This document shows positions 23,197 through 31,606 of a DNA stretch of 64,000 nt, one piece after another. A model generated the notes under the pieces. That model saw only the letters and a program-made list of their open reading frames with translations, made no database searches and had not been told where the DNA came from. Each line of letters starts with the position of its first letter. The first letter of the stretch is position 1. Position numbers and translations under genes: made by a program. The stretch is from Rhizobium sp. GN54 (GTDB lineage: Bacteria > Pseudomonadota > Alphaproteobacteria > Rhizobiales > Rhizobiaceae): contig NZ_JAJNCZ010000004.1 in NCBI RefSeq assembly GCF_021026345.1, forward strand, positions 434,001-498,000, in the 5' to 3' direction.

Positions 23197-24219
23197 CTAT
23201 TTGCGCAGCGCTTCGACCAGTTGCTGCATGTCGGCCGGCATCGGCGCCTCGAACTCCATCACCTCGCCGGTGCGCGGGTGCTCGAAGGCGAGCAGATGGG
23301 CGTGCAGCGCCTGGCGGTGGAACGCGTTGACCACCGCGCGGGCGTGCTCGGGCAGGAGATTGGCCTTGGTGCGGAAGGCCGCGCCATATTCGGGGTCGCC
23401 GATCAGGGGATGGCCGATATGGGCCATGTGCACGCGGATCTGGTGGGTCCGCCCGGTTTCCAGCTGGCATTCGACCAGGGAGGCGAGGCAGGTCGCGTCC
23501 GGCTTCTCGCCGTAGCGCTCGACCACCTCGTAATGCGTAATCGCCTCGCGGGCATCGTCGCTCTCCTCGCGCTTCACCGCCCGCTTGGTGCGGTCGCCGG
23601 CGCGGCCGAGCGGAGCGTCGATCGTGCCGCGCAACTGCCGCGGGCGGCCCCAGACGACGGCCTGGTAGGCGCGTTCCAGCGGGCCGCTGCGGCCATGGTC
23701 GGCAAACTGGGCGGAGAGATGCCGGTGGGCGGCGTCGTTCTTGGCGGCGACCATGACGCCGCTCGTCTCCTTGTCGAGGCGGTGGACGATGCCGGGGCGC
23801 TTCACCCCGCCGATCCCCGAAAGGCTCGTGCCGCAATGGTGGATCAGGGCGTTGACGAGCGTGCCCGTCCAGTTGCCGGCGCCCGGATGGACGACGAGGC
23901 CGGCCGGCTTGAGGATGACGATCAGGTCCTCGTCCTCGTGCAGGACCTCGAGCGGGATGTCCTCGCCCTTCGGCTCCGGGTCCTCCGGCTGCGGCAGTTC
24001 GATGACGATCTCGTCGCCGGGATGCACCTTCTTCTTCGGCTCGGTAACGGCCGTGCCGTTGAGGCTGACGGCGCCCTGCTCGATCAGCGCCTTGATGCGG
24101 CTGCGCGAATGTTCGCCGCCAAGCGCGTCCGCCAGCCAGGCGTCCAGCCGGCCCTCCGCGTCCTCGCCGGCGGTCAGGACTTTCCTTGTGTCGTCTGCTT
24201 GTTTAAAGGGGGCGCTCAT
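23197..24219 (-). CDS. rluD: 23S rRNA pseudouridine synthase RluD
   Basis: RluD isomerises uridines 1911/1915/1917 of helix 69 of 23S rRNA to pseudouridine (E. coli numbering). The 340-aa protein has an N-terminal S4 RNA-binding domain (about 20-75, GGEHSRSRIKALIEQG) and a pseudouridine synthase catalytic domain with the active-site aspartate Asp149 in HRLDKETSG. Other motifs are RPGIVHRLD and ETGRTHQIRVHMAHIGHPLIGD. Divergently placed from the small membrane protein gene (24257), 37 bases apart, so the promoters overlap. Confidence 0.93.
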   Translation of the reverse strand: MSAPFKQADDTRKVLTAGEDAEGRLDAWLADALGGEHSRSRIKALIEQGAVSLNGTAVTEPKKKVHPGDEIVIELPQPEDPEPKGEDIPLEVLHEDEDLIVILKPAGLVVHPGAGNWTGTLVNALIHHCGTSLSGIGGVKRPGIVHRLDKETSGVMVAAKNDAAHRHLSAQFADHGRSGPLERAYQAVVWGRPRQLRGTIDAPLGRAGDRTKRAVKREESDDAREAITHYEVVERYGEKPDATCLASLVECQLETGRTHQIRVHMAHIGHPLIGDPEYGAAFRTKANLLPEHARAVVNAFHRQALHAHLLAFEHPRTGEVMEFEAPMPADMQQLVEALRK

Positions 24220-24256
24220 TCAAAGATTGTCCTGACTGTCGGAGACGCTACCGCCC

Positions 24257-24643
24257 ATGTCGAAATTCGATGCAGATGAACTGGAAGACAAGCCGCTCGA
24301 CCCCGCGATGGAGAACGTCCGGCGCAAGATGGTTCGCCTGCAGCTCGTCTCCGGTGGCATCATGCTCGTCATGTTCATGGCGGTGCTTGCGGCCATTGTC
24401 TATAAGGTGACGCGGACCGATGGCAAGCCCGAAAGCACGCTGTCGGCCGGCCTTCCGGTCCCGAGCGATGCGCCGCTCACCGGTGCGGTGACGCTGCCGG
24501 ACGGCTTCGTTGTCTCCTCCGTCTCGCAGTCCGGCGGCCAGATCCTGTTCTACGGCGTGCTCGCCGACGGTGCGCGCAAGGCGATCCTGTTCGATATCGC
24601 GGCCGGCCGCATCGTGGCCGACATCGACGTCAACGGCCGCTGA
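24257..24643 (+). CDS. Small inner-membrane protein, unknown function
   Basis: A 128-residue protein with one transmembrane helix at about 30-52 (LVSGGIMLVMFMAVLAAIVY), a positively charged stretch before it (cytoplasmic N-terminus), and a C-terminal domain of about 65 residues predicted outside the membrane (LPDGFVVSSVSQSGGQILFYGV). It looks like a conserved rhizobial family (DUF6476-like, not verified). The next gene starts only 7 bases after its stop, so the two are probably translationally linked. No function is proposed. Confidence 0.75.
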   Translation: MSKFDADELEDKPLDPAMENVRRKMVRLQLVSGGIMLVMFMAVLAAIVYKVTRTDGKPESTLSAGLPVPSDAPLTGAVTLPDGFVVSSVSQSGGQILFYGVLADGARKAILFDIAAGRIVADIDVNGR

Positions 24644-24650
24644 CAGCCCG

Positions 24651-25481
24651 ATGGCCGGCGCGCCGATCCGGATTGCCGATGCCGACGACCCGCGGATCGC
24701 CGCGTTCCGTGCTATCCGGGAGCGCGACCTGGTGGGACGGGAAGGGCGCTTCGTCGCCGAGGGAACGGTGGTGCTGCGGATGCTGGCGGCCTCGCATGCG
24801 GCGGGTGGGCGGTTTCGGGCAGAGACCGTGCTGGTCCTTGAAAACCGTCTTGCGGGCATAGCCGCCATTCTCGACAGCCTTCCCGCGGACGTTCCCGTGC
24901 ATGTGGCCGACCGGGCGGTGTTCAACGCCATCGCGGGCTTCGACATGCACCGGGGCGTCGTCGCGATCGGACGGCGCGAGGCGGTGCCGGCCGCCGGCGC
25001 GCTGATCGCCTCGCTGCCCGCAGACAGCCTCGTATTGGCCGCCTGCGGCATCTCCAACCATGACAACATGGGCTCGCTCTTCCGCAATGCGGCAGCCTTC
25101 GGCGTGGATGCGATCCTGCTTGACGAGACCTGCTGCGACCCGCTCTACCGCAAGGCGATCCGGGTCTCGGTCGGCGCCGTCCTCAGCGTTCCCTTCACAC
25201 GGGAGGGAAGCGCGCAGAACATGCTGGAAGCGCTCGCCGGCGCAGGTTTCGACATCTGGGCACTGTCGCCGCGGGGCGAGGCGGCGATCGGCAGCATCGT
25301 GCCGGCCCGGCGGCTGGCGCTGGTGGCGGGCACCGAAGGCGAGGGCCTGCCGGCGGCGATCCTGTCACGGTTCCACACCGCGCGCATACCGCAGAAGCCG
25401 GGGCTCGACAGCCTCAACGTCGCCACCGCAAGCGGCGTGGCGCTCTACCAGATGGCGCTCGCCAAGGGACGGATCGGCTGA
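24651..25481 (+). CDS. TrmH/SpoU-family RNA methyltransferase
   Basis: A 276-aa SPOUT-class 2'-O-ribose methyltransferase. It has an N-terminal substrate-binding domain (REGRFVAEGTVVLRMLA) and a C-terminal knotted domain with motif 1 GISNHDNMGSLFRNAAAFGVD, motif 2 LALVAGTEGEGLP, and motif 3 IPQKPGLDSLNVATASGVALYQ. The start is ATG 24651, giving a short gap to the upstream gene. The target (tRNA or rRNA position) cannot be assigned by reading. A longer open frame extends upstream in a different context and is not used. Confidence 0.88.
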   Translation: MAGAPIRIADADDPRIAAFRAIRERDLVGREGRFVAEGTVVLRMLAASHAAGGRFRAETVLVLENRLAGIAAILDSLPADVPVHVADRAVFNAIAGFDMHRGVVAIGRREAVPAAGALIASLPADSLVLAACGISNHDNMGSLFRNAAAFGVDAILLDETCCDPLYRKAIRVSVGAVLSVPFTREGSAQNMLEALAGAGFDIWALSPRGEAAIGSIVPARRLALVAGTEGEGLPAAILSRFHTARIPQKPGLDSLNVATASGVALYQMALAKGRIG

Positions 25482-25517
25482 TCTGTCGCAGTGCGGCGCG
25501 GCAGCGCCGGCGCGTTC

Positions 25518-26681
25518 TCATTCCTGCGGCGGCAACAGGTCCTTGGCGCGCTGCGCGAGGCTGAGCCGGCGGGGATCGGAGGCGGGAGGCGCCTGGTCCA
25601 GCAGGCTGCGGATCGGCGAGGCGACACCTTCGCGGGCATCGGTCAGAACGATCATTCTTGCGGCGACGTCCGCCATTTCCTCGCGCAGTGCCGCGTCCGT
25701 TTCCGGGGTGGGCACATCCGACAGGCGCTGCGTGATCGCAGCGCTCCGGTCGCGCACGTCCGCCTCGATCGCATGAATGTCGATGTCGCGCCCGGCCGGT
25801 GCCGGCGCATGGCCGTTGGCGTGTGCGAGCAGCGGCGTCTCGGGCGGGGAGGCCAGCAGCGGCATCATCTCGGCCGCCTGGCCGTTCTGCGCGGGCGTCG
25901 GCGTGCCGGTGGGGGCGCCCTTCGCCTTTTCGCGCGACCGGGCGATCCCGACGAGGCGACGCTCGAGCGCTTCAGGCTTGCCGGCGTTCTGGTCCTGCCC
26001 GCGCGCAAGCTCCTGTTCCAACTGGCGGGTGCGGTCCTCCTCGCGGGCAAGCCGCTGCGTCGTTTCCTTGAGGGTCGCCTGCGCGGCCTGCAGGCCGGCG
26101 AGCAGCTTCTCGCGCTCGCGGCGCAGGGTCTGGACGTGGCTGTTCAGGTTCTCGATTTCGGTCTCGCGCGCCGCCAGCGAAATCATGCCGTCGTTGAGAT
26201 CGGACTGGATCAGGTCTCGATTGGCGTTGAGGATCTCGATCTCACGCTTCTTGTGCAGGATCTCCCGTTCGGCGGCGTCCAGTTGCGCCTTGAGCCGAAG
26301 ATGCTTCTCGTCGTCATGGCGCATGGCCGAGCGCAGGTCGCCGGCGTTGACGTTCATCTCGTCGATCTGCGTCCTGAGGTCGGCATTGTCGGAGGCAAGG
26401 CGGCCGATGTCCTGCCTGAGCGCCTCGTTCTGCACCGCGAGCGTCGTGCCCTTCTCGCGCTCACGCACCAGGGTCTGCGACATGCGCGCGTTCTCGGCGG
26501 CAAAGGCGGCGCGCGCCATGTCGGTCTGCGCGCGCACCTCCTGCGGGCTGAGCGGCGTGGTCGCCTTCATGCGGTTTTCCGTATAGGCGACGATGCGACG
26601 CTGGATCGCAGGGGCGACGATCAGCCCGACGAGCGTGGCCGCAAGAAAGCCGAGGGCGAATAGCAGCGCATATTCAATCAC
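25518..26681 (-). CDS. Membrane-anchored coiled-coil protein, unknown function
   Basis: A 387-residue protein with an N-terminal transmembrane helix (about 4-24, YALLFALGFLAATLVGLIVA) and then a continuous heptad-rich coiled coil from about 50 to 240 with many Glu, Arg and Leu residues. A Pro/Ala-rich linker and a small C-terminal helical domain (about 315-387) follow. It looks like a conserved Hyphomicrobiales protein, structurally reminiscent of RmuC-like or divisome-associated coiled-coil proteins, but no catalytic motif is visible. It converges with the RNA methyltransferase gene. Confidence 0.75.
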   Translation of the reverse strand: MIEYALLFALGFLAATLVGLIVAPAIQRRIVAYTENRMKATTPLSPQEVRAQTDMARAAFAAENARMSQTLVREREKGTTLAVQNEALRQDIGRLASDNADLRTQIDEMNVNAGDLRSAMRHDDEKHLRLKAQLDAAEREILHKKREIEILNANRDLIQSDLNDGMISLAARETEIENLNSHVQTLRREREKLLAGLQAAQATLKETTQRLAREEDRTRQLEQELARGQDQNAGKPEALERRLVGIARSREKAKGAPTGTPTPAQNGQAAEMMPLLASPPETPLLAHANGHAPAPAGRDIDIHAIEADVRDRSAAITQRLSDVPTPETDAALREEMADVAARMIVLTDAREGVASPIRSLLDQAPPASDPRRLSLAQRAKDLLPPQE

Positions 26682-26815
26682 GACGACGCCTGTCCCGTTC
26701 TTCCGTCATCCCCATCATCCTGCGTCACTATAGCCGACGAGGCCCCGTTGCACAGGGGCCTCGCACAAATTCGCGGTCGCGCACAGGCGGTGCGCCGATG
26801 GTGCGCCTTGTCCGC

Positions 26816-27403
26816 TCAGAACGGATTCCAGGTGGGGTTGCGGGTGAGCTTGAGATAGCCGGCATTGATGCCGAGGCGCGCGCCGACGCCGGTCCGGATC
26901 GGCACGATTACCATGTTCTGCTCGGTCAGCACCGTCATGCCGACGCCGGCCACCACATAGGCCGCGCCGGAAACGCCGGCAAAGCGGGTGTAGAGGGCGT
27001 TCACGTCAGGCAGGTTGTAGACGAGCATCATCGTGCGGCTGCCCTGGCCGCCCCAGTCGAGGCCGAGCGACGGGCCCTGCCAGAAGACGGCATGGCTGCC
27101 AGCGTTCTTGGTGTTCATCTCGCCTTCGCCATAGGTCAGGCCGGCGACGAAGGCGCCTGAGCCCTCCTGGCCGAGGATGTAGCCGTTCGGCAGGCCGTAG
27201 GATTCGAAGGCCCGCTCCACCACCTTGGCGAGGCCGCCGGTAGTCGAGCCGAAGAAGCCGTGGCCGGCATCGACGATCTCCAGGGCAGAGTAGGTGGAGC
27301 CGCCGGCCGGCTGGGCCGCATAGGAGAGCGCAGGATGGGCGAGAACGAGGCCGCCAAATGCACCGCGCAGGACCGTCCTCCTGGTCAAATTCGAAACACG
27401 CAT
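26816..27403 (-). CDS. eipA: EipA-like periplasmic envelope protein (DUF1134)
   Basis: A 195-aa exported protein. The start is set at ATG 27403 (GAGGGAAGAG upstream), giving a signal peptide with a twin-arginine-like TRRTVLRG and a hydrophobic core. The mature domain has the DUF1134 signature GHGFFGSTTGGLAKVVERA, then GYILGQEGSGAF and GLDWGGQGSRTMMLVYNL. EipA in Brucella is a periplasmic beta-barrel-fold protein needed for envelope integrity, and its gene is under CtrA control there. Its location just upstream of chpT and ctrA is therefore notable. The symbol is assigned by family only. Confidence 0.8.
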   Translation of the reverse strand: MRVSNLTRRTVLRGAFGGLVLAHPALSYAAQPAGGSTYSALEIVDAGHGFFGSTTGGLAKVVERAFESYGLPNGYILGQEGSGAFVAGLTYGEGEMNTKNAGSHAVFWQGPSLGLDWGGQGSRTMMLVYNLPDVNALYTRFAGVSGAAYVVAGVGMTVLTEQNMVIVPIRTGVGARLGINAGYLKLTRNPTWNPF

Positions 27404-27462
27404 GTCTCTTCCCTCGTCATGGTTCGGGACGCTGTCATGGATTTCAATTTGACCGGATCGTG

Positions 27463-27479
27463 TTAACAATCGGTTTACC
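27463..27479 (+). promoter_or_regulatory. Possible degenerate CtrA box between eipA and chpT
   Basis: TTAA-N7-TTTACC at 27463-27479 differs by one base from TTAA-N7-TTAACC. It sits about 60 bp upstream of the eipA start and about 140 bp upstream of chpT, in an AT-richer region. Weak support only. Confidence 0.3.
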
Positions 27480-27615
27480 AAATGTGGTGTCTTTATGGCT
27501 GACTTCTAATTCAAACTGCTCCGCGCAACCTACGCGTGCTAAGTGGCAATTGAAAACATGCGCGCCCTGCCGGTCGCAAACGGGCTGCCGGCGGTTGCGG
27601 TCCTTGGAGAACTTT

Positions 27616-28263
27616 ATGACGAAGAATCCGAACCTCACCCTGAGCGGCCCCGACCTTGCGGCGCTTCTCTGCAGCCGGGTCTGCCACGATGTCATTTCCC
27701 CGGTCGGTGCGATCAACAACGGGCTGGAACTGCTGGACGAGGGGGGCGCCGACGAGGACGCGATGGACCTGATCCGCACCAGCGCGCAGAACGCCTCGGT
27801 CAGGCTGAAATTCGCCCGGCTCGCCTTCGGCGCCTCGGGCTCGGTGGGGGCGTCGATCGACACCGGCGAGGCCGAGAAGGCCGCCCGCGATTTCGCCGCG
27901 GCAGAGAAGAAGACCGAGGTCACCTGGTCGGGACCGCGGGCGATCGTCGCCAAGAACCGCGTGAAGCTGCTCCTGAACCTCTTTCTCGTCGCCTATGGCG
28001 CGATCCCGCGCGGCGGCTCGGTCGACGTCACGCTGGAGCGTCCGGACCTCGACGCGGAGTTCCGGCTGACGGCGAAGGGCCGTATGCTGCGCGTGCCGCC
28101 GAAGTTCACCGAAATGCTCTCCGGCCAGCTCGAGGAAGCCGTCGACGCCCACTCCATCCAGCCCTACTACACCGTGCTGCTCGCCGACGAAGCGGGGATG
28201 AAGCTGGACGTGATCGCCTCGCCGGAGGAAATCACCTTCGTCGCCAGGATGGCCGCCGCCTGA
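27616..28263 (+). CDS. chpT: Histidine phosphotransferase ChpT
   Basis: ChpT relays phosphate from the hybrid kinase CckA to CtrA and CpdR, controlling the alphaproteobacterial cell cycle. The 215-aa protein has the DHp-like helix with the phosphorylated His24 in CHDVISPVGAINNGLELL and a degenerate, non-ATP-binding CA-like domain (DFAAAEKKTEVTW and following). The start is ATG 27616 with GGAGA five bases upstream; the open frame extends well upstream but without conserved sequence. It is followed by a receiver gene and then, convergently, ctrA. Confidence 0.92.
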   Translation: MTKNPNLTLSGPDLAALLCSRVCHDVISPVGAINNGLELLDEGGADEDAMDLIRTSAQNASVRLKFARLAFGASGSVGASIDTGEAEKAARDFAAAEKKTEVTWSGPRAIVAKNRVKLLLNLFLVAYGAIPRGGSVDVTLERPDLDAEFRLTAKGRMLRVPPKFTEMLSGQLEEAVDAHSIQPYYTVLLADEAGMKLDVIASPEEITFVARMAAA

Positions 28264-28369
28264 GCGAATGCGAGACGTCGGCCGCCGGTCGGTAACCATT
28301 TATTTGCCAGGTAAGGCTACACTTGCTTCATAATCGGCCGTTCGTGTGAGCGGGGAACTGGAGCAGGTC

Positions 28370-28732
28370 ATGCGTCGCATCATGATTGCGGATGGCTCGG
28401 ATGTCGTCCGCAAGGTCGGAAAGAGGATCCTTTCGGGCCTCGACTATCTCGTGCTCGAAGCCTCCAACTCGCTCGAAGCCCTCGTCCGCTGCGAGGCCGA
28501 CCTTCCGAACGTCGTGATCGTGGATTCGACGATGGACGGCGCACTCGAACTCATCGGCAACATCCGCATGCTGCCCAAGGGCGACACCGTCCGCATCTTC
28601 TATTGCGTGGTCGAGGCCGACCTCAGGAAGATGATGATGGGCAAGCGGGCAGGGGCGGACGACTTCCTGCTGAAGCCCTTCGACCGCAAGATCCTCACCA
28701 GCGTGTTCGCCAATCTCTCGATCGCCGCCTGA
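28370..28732 (+). CDS. Stand-alone receiver-domain response regulator (atypical)
   Basis: A 120-aa single-domain receiver. The phospho-acceptor is Asp52 in VIVDSTMDG and the conserved Lys is Lys102 in LLKPFD. Two features are unusual: the acidic pair near residue 8 reads IADGSD rather than a D-D/E-D pair, and the conserved Thr/Ser of strand 4 appears replaced (IFYCVVEAD). It may be a slow or non-canonical receiver. Its place between chpT and ctrA suggests a role in the same phosphorelay, as CpdR has, but it is not clearly CpdR. GTG 28346 is an alternative start. Confidence 0.8.
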   Translation: MRRIMIADGSDVVRKVGKRILSGLDYLVLEASNSLEALVRCEADLPNVVIVDSTMDGALELIGNIRMLPKGDTVRIFYCVVEADLRKMMMGKRAGADDFLLKPFDRKILTSVFANLSIAA

Positions 28733-28846
28733 CGCGCCGGCGCACGCCTGGCGGAGGACCCTTCCAGACCCACGACGCGGCAGCCTTCGCTGTCGCGTTT
28801 TTCATCCGTGCCGCTTCTCATAGCTCCACAACCGCAGGCAAAGAAA

Positions 28847-28868
28847 AACCCGCCGGTAAGGGCGGGTT
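28847..28868 (-). terminator. ctrA terminator
   Basis: AACCCGCC-N6-GGCGGGTT. On the minus strand it is followed by TTTTTC, a well-formed intrinsic terminator about 30 bp past the ctrA stop. Confidence 0.85.
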
Positions 28869-28898
28869 CGTCGATGGAGCGGTGGAAGGCAGGCCGTA

Positions 28899-29600
28899 TC
28901 AGGCGATTTCGGCGTATTCGCCGCCATCGGGCTCGCGCAGCACGTAGCCGCGGCCCCAGACCGTCTCGATGTAGTTGGCGCCGCCGGCGGCGTTCGCAAG
29001 CTTCTTGCGCAGCTTGCAGATGAAGACGTCGATGATCTTCAGCTCCGGTTCGTCCATGCCGCCATAGAGGTGGTTGAGGAACATTTCCTTCGTCAGCGTC
29101 GTGCCCTTGCGCAGCGAGAGCAGCTCGAGCATCTGGTATTCCTTGCCGGTCAGGTGCACCCGCTGGCCGCCGACCTCGACGGTCTTGGCATCCAGGTTGA
29201 CGATCAGCTCGCCGGTGGTGATGACCGATTGCGCATGGCCCTTGGAGCGGCGGACGATGGCGTGGATGCGGGCCACGAGTTCGTCCTTGTGGAAGGGCTT
29301 GGTCATGTAGTCGTCTGCGCCGAAGCCGAGGCCGCGCACCTTGTCCTCGATGCCGGCCATGCCGGAGAGGATCAGGATCGGCGTCTTCACCTTGGCCAGA
29401 CGCAGCGTGCGCAGCACTTCATAGCCCGACATGTCCGGAAGGTTCAGGTCGAGCAGGATGATGTCGTAGTCGTAGAGCTTGCCGAGATCGACACCCTCTT
29501 CGCCCAGATCAGTCGTATAGACATTGAAACTTTCGGATTTGAGCATCAACTCGATGCTCTGCGCCGTGGCGCTGTCGTCTTCAATGAGTAGTACGCGCAT
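28899..29600 (-). CDS. ctrA: Cell-cycle master regulator CtrA
   Basis: CtrA is an OmpR-family response regulator that binds TTAA-N7-TTAA sites to control DNA replication, division and motility genes. The 233-aa protein has a receiver with acidic pair EDD at 7-9, phospho-acceptor Asp51 (LLDLNLPD) and Lys in TKPFHKDE, then a winged-helix DNA-binding domain (about 125-225) with [21 protein letters not shown] and WGRGYVLRE. The C-terminus ends in EIA, a short tail often involved in ClpXP turnover. It is flanked by chpT and fliJ; candidate autoregulatory sites lie upstream. Confidence 0.97.
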   Translation of the reverse strand: MRVLLIEDDSATAQSIELMLKSESFNVYTTDLGEEGVDLGKLYDYDIILLDLNLPDMSGYEVLRTLRLAKVKTPILILSGMAGIEDKVRGLGFGADDYMTKPFHKDELVARIHAIVRRSKGHAQSVITTGELIVNLDAKTVEVGGQRVHLTGKEYQMLELLSLRKGTTLTKEMFLNHLYGGMDEPELKIIDVFICKLRKKLANAAGGANYIETVWGRGYVLREPDGGEYAEIA

Positions 29601-30126
29601 TTCCGTCCCCTTTTCCGCCGCTCAAGGTATCCTGGCCCCTCTACGCGATACGGATCCAGTCGTTGCCTGATTTGGAGGCTGCCACCGAATGGTTAACAAA
29701 TTCTGATTCACTCTGGCAAGATGGATCGAAGTTGTTAAATAATTTTAGCAGCTCCCTGAATTCATATGGAAATTTCAAAGCGCGCTCCTCACGTTCATTG
29801 TGAGGAAATCGCGCTAAGCGACTCTTTCGACTCGTGATTACAAGGCCTACGGCATTTTGGGTTTTGCATTTACCGACCCTTAAATCATGACGCCTATGAT
29901 TAACGATGCCCGTAAACGAAAGGTTACCAGCGGTAGGAATTCGTTAATATCGCAGAAATTTTTTCGAGAAGGCCGGTTCGTTCGGCCGGTTCGGGGCAAA
30001 AATGTCGGCCTGCTTCGCGGATCAGTATCACGCGAAGCATGCCTTTAGCTTGTGTGGTCGGGCGTCGCGCATGTCGTGTGCCGCCCGCCTGATGCCGGGG
30101 TCTCGCTATCCACGGGAGTATTGCGT
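29601..30126. promoter_or_regulatory. Divergent ctrA / fliJ regulatory region
   Basis: No gene is seen in this AT-rich 526-bp region. On the ctrA strand, TTAACCAT (complement of 29689-29696) is the rhizobial CtrA half-site, about 90 bp upstream of the start codon. Three GANTC sites (29705-29709, 29820-29824, 29829-29833) could make transcription sensitive to CcrM methylation, as in Caulobacter ctrA P1. The region also serves the divergent fliJ-like gene. Confidence 0.6.
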
Positions 30127-30477
30127 ATGAAGTCACGTGAGAGCCTTGTTCGTCTGAAGGAATTTCAGGTGAAGGAAAAGAGGCGGCAGCTGAGCCAGTT
30201 ACAGATGATGATGTCCGAATTCGAACGGATGTCGAAGGAACTGGAAAGCCAGATCGCCATCGAAGAAAAGAAGTCGGGCATCTCCGACCCCAACCATTTT
30301 GCCTATCCGACCTTCGCCAAGGCCGCGCGGCAGCGTGCCGACAACCTTCTGGTCTCCATTCGCGAGCTGAAGGTGCAGCAGGACGCAGCCGAGCTCACCT
30401 TGGAGGAAGCGGAGGCCGAATTCGCCAAGGCCGCCGCCCTGGAAGAGCGCGACAACGCGATCCGCATCCGCGCCTGA
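30127..30477 (+). CDS. fliJ: FliJ-like flagellar export chaperone
   Basis: A 116-aa almost wholly helical, charged coiled-coil protein (SRESLVRLKEFQVKEKRRQLSQL, then long heptads). Size, composition and position next to ctrA fit FliJ, the soluble component of the flagellar type III export ATPase complex. Sequence similarity within this family is low, so the assignment leans on context and shape. ATG 30127 follows a GGGAG sequence. It runs divergently from ctrA, and CtrA control of flagellar genes is known in the group. Confidence 0.65.
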   Translation: MKSRESLVRLKEFQVKEKRRQLSQLQMMMSEFERMSKELESQIAIEEKKSGISDPNHFAYPTFAKAARQRADNLLVSIRELKVQQDAAELTLEEAEAEFAKAAALEERDNAIRIRA

Positions 30478-30553
30478 CGGGCGTCGGGAGCAAGGACGCC
30501 GAAGCAAAGGATGGACGCCGATGCGCCTCGGGCGCCGGCGATGCCGCTTGCAG

Positions 30554-30603
30554 GAAGAGCCCTCATGACCGCGATGCTGGCCGGTCATGAGGGCTCTTCT
30601 TTT
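30554..30603. terminator. Long bidirectional terminator
   Basis: A perfect 17-bp inverted repeat (30554-30570 with 30583-30599) with a 12-nt loop and T-rich flank separates the convergent fliJ-like and acetyltransferase genes. Confidence 0.88.
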
Positions 30604-30629
30604 GCGTATACGCCCTGGAATGCGCGCGG

Positions 30630-30911
30630 TCAGACGTTGACGACGTCGTTCCAGTCCGGGTGCCGCAGGGACTGGGCGCGCATGAACGGGCAGAGCGGAA
30701 TGATCTTCCAGCCGCCGGCCCGCGCCTGCTCCACGGCGTGAAGGGCGAGCGCCTGGCCGACCCCACGTCCCCGCAGCGCGTCGGGAACGGCGGTGTGGTC
30801 GACGATGACGAGATGCGGCGAGGCGCGGGAATAGGTCATCTCCGACTGGTGGCCGTCGACGGTGACGGAGTAGCGCCCGTGCGAGCCGTTCTCTTCGCCC
30901 AGAATGTCCAT
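30630..30911 (-). CDS. YjdJ-type GNAT acetyltransferase
   Basis: A small N-acetyltransferase-like protein of 93 aa (COG2388/YjdJ type). The acetyl-CoA-binding motif A reads VPDALRGRGVGQALALHAVEQA, followed by the strand-helix WKIIPLCPFMRAQ; the Pro-x-Cys-x-Phe block is typical of this subfamily. ATG 30911 gives a start at MDILGEENGS; a much longer in-frame reading upstream is poorly composed and is not used. The substrate is unknown. The subfamily is very short and lacks full GNAT N-terminal strands, which is normal for it. Confidence 0.8.
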   Translation of the reverse strand: MDILGEENGSHGRYSVTVDGHQSEMTYSRASPHLVIVDHTAVPDALRGRGVGQALALHAVEQARAGGWKIIPLCPFMRAQSLRHPDWNDVVNV

Positions 30912-31113
30912 GTCTGCGATCTCCGTTCCTTCTTCGGCCGTGCCTGCGATGCGGCCGGACGGAGAAGGACATAGGGTTTGTCCGCCGCCGCTCAAAGCCT
31001 TTCGTGCGAAAAAACTGTTGGAGCGCCGTGCCTCATCCGAGGGCATCCGCCGGCGGAGGCTGTGCGGACGAACGGGCGATGCTATGGATGCGTGAACCGA
31101 AACGAGGCAACGC

Positions 31114-31566
31114 ATGGCTGCACTGGTCGTTCCCGCACTCCTTGTCCTTTCCGCGCTATCGCTCGGATTCGGCATGGTCCTGCCGCTCGTGCTGTTCGAG
31201 AAGCTCTATTTCTTCACCGAAGCGCCCTCGCTGCTCGGCATTATCGCCTCGCTCTGGCTGCAGGAGAACCGGATGCTTGCCGTGCTCGTCGGCCTGCTGT
31301 CGGTGGTCTTTCCGGTGGTCAAGCTGATCGGGGTCGCCTTCGAGGCGACGACGCCGCCGGGGAACGCGGTGCGCGACCGGTTGCTCGCCCGCCTGCTGCC
31401 GCTTCTCTCGCGCTGGTCGATGATGGATGTCGTACTGGTGGCGCTGGTGATCTTCTCGGCCAAGACCAGCGGCATGGCCGCGGCCTTCACGCAGCCGGGG
31501 CTCTGGTTCTATGCAGGCTCGGCGATACTGACGGGAATTCTGCAGATGCGGCTGCGGCCGCATTGA
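31114..31566 (+). CDS. PqiA-family (paraquat-inducible) membrane protein
   Basis: A 150-aa membrane protein with about four transmembrane helices, of the paraquat-inducible protein A family. The helix-loop pattern LGFGMVLPLVLFEKLYFF and the loop LLPLLSRWSMMDVVLVALVIFSAKTSG match one PqiA module; typical E. coli PqiA has two. Single-module proteins are common in rhizobia and their role is undefined, perhaps in lipid or envelope stress. The start has a GAGGC sequence upstream. Confidence 0.8.
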   Translation: MAALVVPALLVLSALSLGFGMVLPLVLFEKLYFFTEAPSLLGIIASLWLQENRMLAVLVGLLSVVFPVVKLIGVAFEATTPPGNAVRDRLLARLLPLLSRWSMMDVVLVALVIFSAKTSGMAAAFTQPGLWFYAGSAILTGILQMRLRPH

Positions 31567-31606
31567 GTGCGGCCGCGGGGGTAATTTCTTTGCCGGTGAG
31601 GGCGGA

